A DNA stretch of 64,000 nucleotides from Chitinophagaceae bacterium. GTDB taxonomy: Bacteria > Bacteroidota > Bacteroidia > Chitinophagales > Chitinophagaceae. The position numbers were made by a program, and so were the translations under genes. Where the stretch lies: contig CANCAY010000005.1 in the NCBI GenBank assembly GCA_947374225.1, forward strand, positions 1 to 64,000. The letters are read 5' to 3'. Below, piece after piece: positions 60,927 to 64,000 of this stretch. The notes under the pieces are model-generated. The model saw only the letters and a program-made list of their open reading frames with translations, searched no databases and was not told the DNA's origin. Position 1 is the stretch's first letter. Each line of letters opens with the position of its first letter.

Positions 60927-61361
60927 TTATTTGCTTCCAGCATTGCTTATAAACCAATCCGTTGCTAAAGCATACCCTTTTAAACCTAAGCCAATAATAG
61001 AACCAACCACTTTCGCTGACACATGTGATATTTTCCTGAATTCTTCCCTTGCATGTACATTGCTTATATGAACTTCAATTACTGGAGTTTTAATAGCAGC
61101 TATTGCATCACCAATGGCTATGGACGTATGCGTATAGGCTGCAGGGTTAATTATAATTCCGTCTTGATTAAAACCAGCTGCTTGAATAGCGTCTACTATT
61201 TCCCCTTCTATATTACTTTGAAAATAAGTAAAATTAACTTGTGGGTAATGTGCTTTAAGCCCCGCCAAACAATCATCAAAAGTTTCGTTTCCGTAAACAC
61301 CTGGTTCACGCTTACCTAATAAATTCAAATTAGGCCCATTGATAATTGTAATTTGTAGCAT
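60927..61361 (-). CDS. aroQ: 3-dehydroquinate dehydratase, type II
   Basis: Dehydrates 3-dehydroquinate in the shikimate pathway. The 144-residue length and dodecamer-type motifs are typical: IINGPNLNLLGKREPGVYG with the catalytic Tyr23, IINPAAYTHTSIAIGDAI near residue 77, and EVHISNVHAREEFR with the catalytic His near residue 102. It starts 17 bp after carA and so is probably cotranscribed. A second shikimate gene, aroK, is at 22274-22792, not linked. Confidence 0.96.
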   Translation of the reverse strand: MLQITIINGPNLNLLGKREPGVYGNETFDDCLAGLKAHYPQVNFTYFQSNIEGEIVDAIQAAGFNQDGIIINPAAYTHTSIAIGDAIAAIKTPVIEVHISNVHAREEFRKISHVSAKVVGSIIGLGLKGYALATDWFISNAGSK

Positions 61362-61378
61362 AAAATTTATTTAAAAAA

Positions 61379-62470
61379 TTAATTTTTCATTAGCGTAACA
61401 AAGTCATCAAATAAATACCTGCTATCGTGAGGACCTGGCGTCGCTTCTGGATGGTATTGTACACTAAATGCTGGACGGTCTTTTAATTTAATTCCTTCTA
61501 TAGAATCGTCATTTAAATTCACGTGCGATACAATTACATTCGGATGATTTTTTACAGCTTCTGGGTCTACACCAAAACCATGGTTCTGCGTAGTGATTTC
61601 AGAACGACCAGTAATTACATTCTTCACAGGATGGTTCAATCCTCTGTGACCATGATGCATTTTAAATGTTGGAATATCATTGGCACGAGCCAATAATTGG
61701 TGTCCTAAACAAATACCAAATAATGGTTTCTTTTCTTTTAATATTTCTTTGATCGTAGTTACTGCATAATCCATTGGAGCTGGGTCACCAGGGCCATTAG
61801 ATAAGAAATAACCAGTTGGATTAAATGCTTTCAATGTTGCGAAATCTGTTTTTGCAGGATGCACTCTAACATGCACTCCTCTATCTACTAAACATTGTAA
61901 AATATTATGCTTCACCCCAAAATCTAAAACAGCAACTTTAATTGGAGAATTTACATCACCCAATTCATACACTTCTTTTGTACTTACCGTACTTGCTAAT
62001 TCCAATCCATCCATACTAGGCACTTTAGCTAATTGTGCTTTTAAAGAAGCTACATCTAAATTGTCTGAAGATATAATACAGTTCATAGCACCACAAGTTC
62101 TTACATGTGCTACTAATGCTCTTGTATCTAATCCTTCTATTGAAACAATATTATTTGTAATTAAATATTCATTCAAATTTCCGTCTGCTTGTGCACGACT
62201 AAATTTTTCTTCTAAGTTGCGTCCAATTAATCCGTGAATTTTCACAGTACTGCTTTCAACGTCGGTAGCCTTCACACCATAATTACCAATATGCACATTA
62301 CTCATGATAATAATTTGACCAGTATAACTAGGGTCAGTAAATACTTCTTGGTAACCTGTCATACCAGTATTAAAACATATCTCACCTGTGGTGGTACCAA
62401 TTTTTCCAAAAGCTTGGCCGTGGAAAACATTACCATCGGCTAAAACTAATATTGCTGGTTGTGCAGTCAT
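61379..62470 (-). CDS. carA: Carbamoyl-phosphate synthase small subunit
   Basis: Glutamine-hydrolysing subunit that supplies ammonia for carbamoyl phosphate, used in pyrimidine and arginine synthesis. The 363-residue protein has an N-terminal CPSase small-chain domain (ILVLADGNVFHGQAFGK, FNTGMTGYQEVFTDPSYTGQI). The class I glutamine amidotransferase domain has GICLGHQ with the nucleophile Cys near residue 255 and QYHPEATPGPHDS near residue 340. carB is not in the window. Leading gene of carA-aroQ-GT39; its promoter overlaps the terminator of the rplQ operon. Confidence 0.97.
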   Translation of the reverse strand: MTAQPAILVLADGNVFHGQAFGKIGTTTGEICFNTGMTGYQEVFTDPSYTGQIIIMSNVHIGNYGVKATDVESSTVKIHGLIGRNLEEKFSRAQADGNLNEYLITNNIVSIEGLDTRALVAHVRTCGAMNCIISSDNLDVASLKAQLAKVPSMDGLELASTVSTKEVYELGDVNSPIKVAVLDFGVKHNILQCLVDRGVHVRVHPAKTDFATLKAFNPTGYFLSNGPGDPAPMDYAVTTIKEILKEKKPLFGICLGHQLLARANDIPTFKMHHGHRGLNHPVKNVITGRSEITTQNHGFGVDPEAVKNHPNVIVSHVNLNDDSIEGIKLKDRPAFSVQYHPEATPGPHDSRYLFDDFVTLMKN

Positions 62471-62494
62471 TGTAATTTATCTATTAAGTGTTGC

Positions 62495-62525
62495 AAATTT
62501 AGGCAAAAAAAAGGCAAGACCAAAG
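62495..62525 (-). promoter_or_regulatory. carA promoter (TTTG-N19-TAAATTTG)
   Basis: The -7 element TAAATTTG is at 62495-62502 and a -33 TTTG at 62522-62525, spaced 19 bp. The -33 box is the loop of the rplQ terminator hairpin. The start codon is 24 nt downstream of the -7 element. Confidence 0.7.
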
Positions 62526-62537
62526 TCTTGCCTTTAT
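62506..62537 (-). terminator. Terminator of the rpoA-rplQ operon
   Basis: On the minus strand AAAGGCAAGAC and GTCTTGCCTTT form an 11-bp stem with a 4-nt loop, followed by a T run. It lies about 20 bp after the rplQ stop codon. Confidence 0.9.
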
Positions 62538-62557
62538 ATGTTAAATAACGTTTAGCA

Positions 62558-63085
62558 TTATTCAGCAGCTGCTTCTGGTGTAGATTCAGTTGCTTCATCA
62601 GTAGCAGGAGTTTCTGTCGCTTCAGCTGCTTTCTTAGGAGCTGCTGGTGCTTTACTTCTACGAGTTTTCTTAGCTGGTTCAGTAGCAGAAGCTATTGAAT
62701 TACCGTAAATTTCGTTGAAGTCTACTAATTCGATCATCGCTTTCTCAGCATTGTCACCTGGACGAATACCTAATTTGATGATACGAGTGTATCCACCTGG
62801 ACGTGTAGCAATTTTAGGAGCTACTACTGTAAATAATTCTTTAACAGCAGCTTTGTCGTTCAAATAAGCAAACACGATTCTGTGATTATGACTAATTTCC
62901 TCTTTAGATGCTGTTTTCTTAGTTTTTGTAATTAACGGCTCAACGTATTTTCTTAAAGCTTTAGCCTTAGCTAAAGTAGTAACAATACGCTTGTGCGTGA
63001 TAATTTGACAAGCTAAGTTCATCAATAAGGCATCTCTGTGTGCCTTTTTTCTTCCAAGGTTGTTTTGTTTGTCTCCGTGACGCAT
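62558..63085 (-). CDS. rplQ: 50S ribosomal protein L17 with acidic/Ala-rich C-terminal extension
   Basis: A 23S rRNA-binding protein near the exit tunnel. Conserved L17 core in residues 1-125: [50 protein letters not shown], and [27 protein letters not shown]. After it comes a low-complexity tail of about 50 residues ([29 protein letters not shown] and on), absent from E. coli L17 but common in Bacteroidetes. It follows rpoA by 94 bp, with hairpins in the gap that may control its translation. Confidence 0.97.
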   Translation of the reverse strand: MRHGDKQNNLGRKKAHRDALLMNLACQIITHKRIVTTLAKAKALRKYVEPLITKTKKTASKEEISHNHRIVFAYLNDKAAVKELFTVVAPKIATRPGGYTRIIKLGIRPGDNAEKAMIELVDFNEIYGNSIASATEPAKKTRRSKAPAAPKKAAEATETPATDEATESTPEAAAE

Positions 63086-63100
63086 GACATTTAAATTTTA

Positions 63101-63143
63101 TCCTTACACCGTGTCAGGAATTGTAAGGTGTGAGCCGAAGCTC
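63101..63143 (-). promoter_or_regulatory. Leader hairpins between rpoA and rplQ
   Basis: On the transcript, GAGC-UUCG-GCUC (63143-63132) is a UUCG tetraloop hairpin. Downstream, CCUUAC (63128-63123) can pair with GUAAGG (63107-63102), which would cover an AAGGA sequence 15 nt before the rplQ start. An alternative ACACC/GGUGU pairing overlaps it. Confidence 0.45.
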
Positions 63144-63179
63144 GGTTATAAATAGTGATTTACTAAAAAGCCTTTAAGC

Positions 63180-64000
63180 CTATTGTAAATCTAATTTGTC
63201 TAATCCTAATTTACCTAAATCCATTCCAAAGCTCAATCCTCTTTCGATCAAAACTTGCTCGATTTCAGATAAAGACTTTTGACCGAAGTTTCTGAACTTC
63301 ATTAAGTCTTCTTGCTCGTATTGTACCAATTCGCTCAAGCTGTTAATTTTAGCAGCTTTCAAGCAATTGAACGCACGTACAGAAAGATCTAAATCTTCTA
63401 ATGGAGTTTTCAATACTTTTCTTAATTGTAAAACTTGCTCATCCACTACATCCTCTTTCTTATCTTCTTTATTATCAAAAGTGATATTCTCATCTGTAAT
63501 GATCATTAAGTGTTGGATCAAGATTCTTGAAGCTTGCTTAACAGCATCTTCAGGATGGATTGTTCCGTCTGTAGCAACTTCTAAGATTAATTTCTCATAA
63601 TCTGTTCTTTGCTCCACACGATAGTTCTCCATAACGTATTTAACGTTCTTGATTGGTGTGTGAATAGAATCAATAGCGATATAACCAAATGGCATATCTT
63701 TTAATTTATTCTCTTCAGCAGGTATGTAACCACGACCTTTTTGGATAGTGATTTCGATATCTAATTTAGCAGATGGATCCATTGAGCAAATAATTAACTC
63801 AGGATTCATTACTTGAAATTGTTGAGAAGCATCACCAATATGACCAGCATTAAATTCACTTGCACCTTTAATAGATAAAGTGATTTTTTCTGCGCTCACA
63901 TCTTGATCTGCCTTACGCTTAAAACGAACTTGCTTTAAGTTTAAGATCATTTCTGTAACGTCTTCTGTAATTCCTTTAATAGTTGCAAATTCATGATCTA
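63180..64000 (-). CDS. rpoA: RNA polymerase alpha subunit (5' end outside window)
   Basis: The frame continues to the window edge (DHEFATIKGITEDVTEMILNLK), so the ATG at 63950 is internal and roughly the first 60 residues are missing. The alpha N-terminal domain dimerises and assembles polymerase (IKGASEFNAGHIGDASQQFQV, GRGYIPAEEN, YRVEQRTDYEKLILEV). The C-terminal domain contacts DNA and activators (LEDLDLSVRAFNCLKAAKINSLSELVQYEQEDLMKFRNFGQKSLSEI). The order rpoA-rplQ is the conserved end of the alpha operon. Confidence 0.98.
   Translation of the reverse strand, partial: DHEFATIKGITEDVTEMILNLKQVRFKRKADQDVSAEKITLSIKGASEFNAGHIGDASQQFQVMNPELIICSMDPSAKLDIEITIQKGRGYIPAEENKLKDMPFGYIAIDSIHTPIKNVKYVMENYRVEQRTDYEKLILEVATDGTIHPEDAVKQASRILIQHLMIITDENITFDNKEDKKEDVVDEQVLQLRKVLKTPLEDLDLSVRAFNCLKAAKINSLSELVQYEQEDLMKFRNFGQKSLSEIEQVLIERGLSFGMDLGKLGLDKLDLQ

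Overview
The window is ordinary chromosomal DNA from a low-GC member of the Bacteroidota, most likely the Chitinophagaceae or a close relative. The evidence is: promoters of the Bacteroidetes type (TAnnTTTG at -7) upstream of many genes, a type IX secretion C-terminal sorting domain, a PafA-type phosphatase, a tmRNA whose tag (A)GEANYAMAA resembles those of Cytophaga relatives, an NRAMP-Usp fusion, and lipoproteins with few Shine-Dalgarno sites. The assignment is inferred from gene content. I found no rRNA, tRNA, insertion sequence, prophage, CRISPR array or recognisable defence island.

Layout. 1-8 kb: end of an alkaline phosphatase gene, a small Cys/His-rich exported protein, icd, an Mn/Fe transporter, a lipoprotein, an alpha-glucan-phosphorylase-like protein and ubiX. 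8-22 kb: clpC head to head with a STAS-dnaG unit, a YdeI-like protein, plsY, prmA, a 260-bp repeat-bounded non-coding element, rpsO-pnp, a LolA-like protein and ftsK. 22-34 kb: gcdH-aroK-DUF423, a dicarboxylate/glutamate symporter, pyrF with an exported alpha-amylase, two very small or small envelope proteins, a nitroreductase, a CoA-transferase and two exported peptidases. 34.5-39 kb: tmRNA, then dxr-rseP and a GH3-like enzyme. 39-42 kb: rplU-rpmA, a lysine-rich histone-like protein and a PolX/PHP protein. 42-45 kb is the most accessory-looking part: a T9SS-tagged small protein followed by an 802-residue mosaic surface protein with collagen-like, tail-fibre-like and ice-binding (DUF3494) segments. 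45-64 kb: a cytoplasmic alpha-amylase, an APC permease, an operon of M14 peptidase, PIG-L deacetylase and a 46-residue membrane peptide, ggt, a TamB homologue, carA-aroQ-GT39, and rplQ-rpoA.

How the genes fit together. Envelope biogenesis (TamB, LolA-like, RseP, PlsY), translation and ribosome rescue (rpsO, rplU, rpmA, rplQ, prmA, ssrA), replication and segregation (dnaG, ftsK), pyrimidine synthesis (carA, pyrF), the shikimate pathway (aroK, aroQ), isoprenoids (dxr) and exported peptide degradation (M14, M24, zinc metalloprotease, Ggt, symporters) are all represented. Alpha-glucan metabolism appears as two paralogous GH13 enzymes, one exported and one cytoplasmic, plus a phosphorylase homologue that lacks the PLP lysine.

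I see no clear new multi-gene system. The best leads are the GT35 homologue without its cofactor lysine, the PolX protein with a degenerate polymerase site and intact PHP motifs, the mosaic ice-binding-like protein and its T9SS-tagged partner, the repeat-bounded element at 15640-15898, the overlapping clpC/STAS promoters, and several RNA-level structures around ribosomal protein genes.
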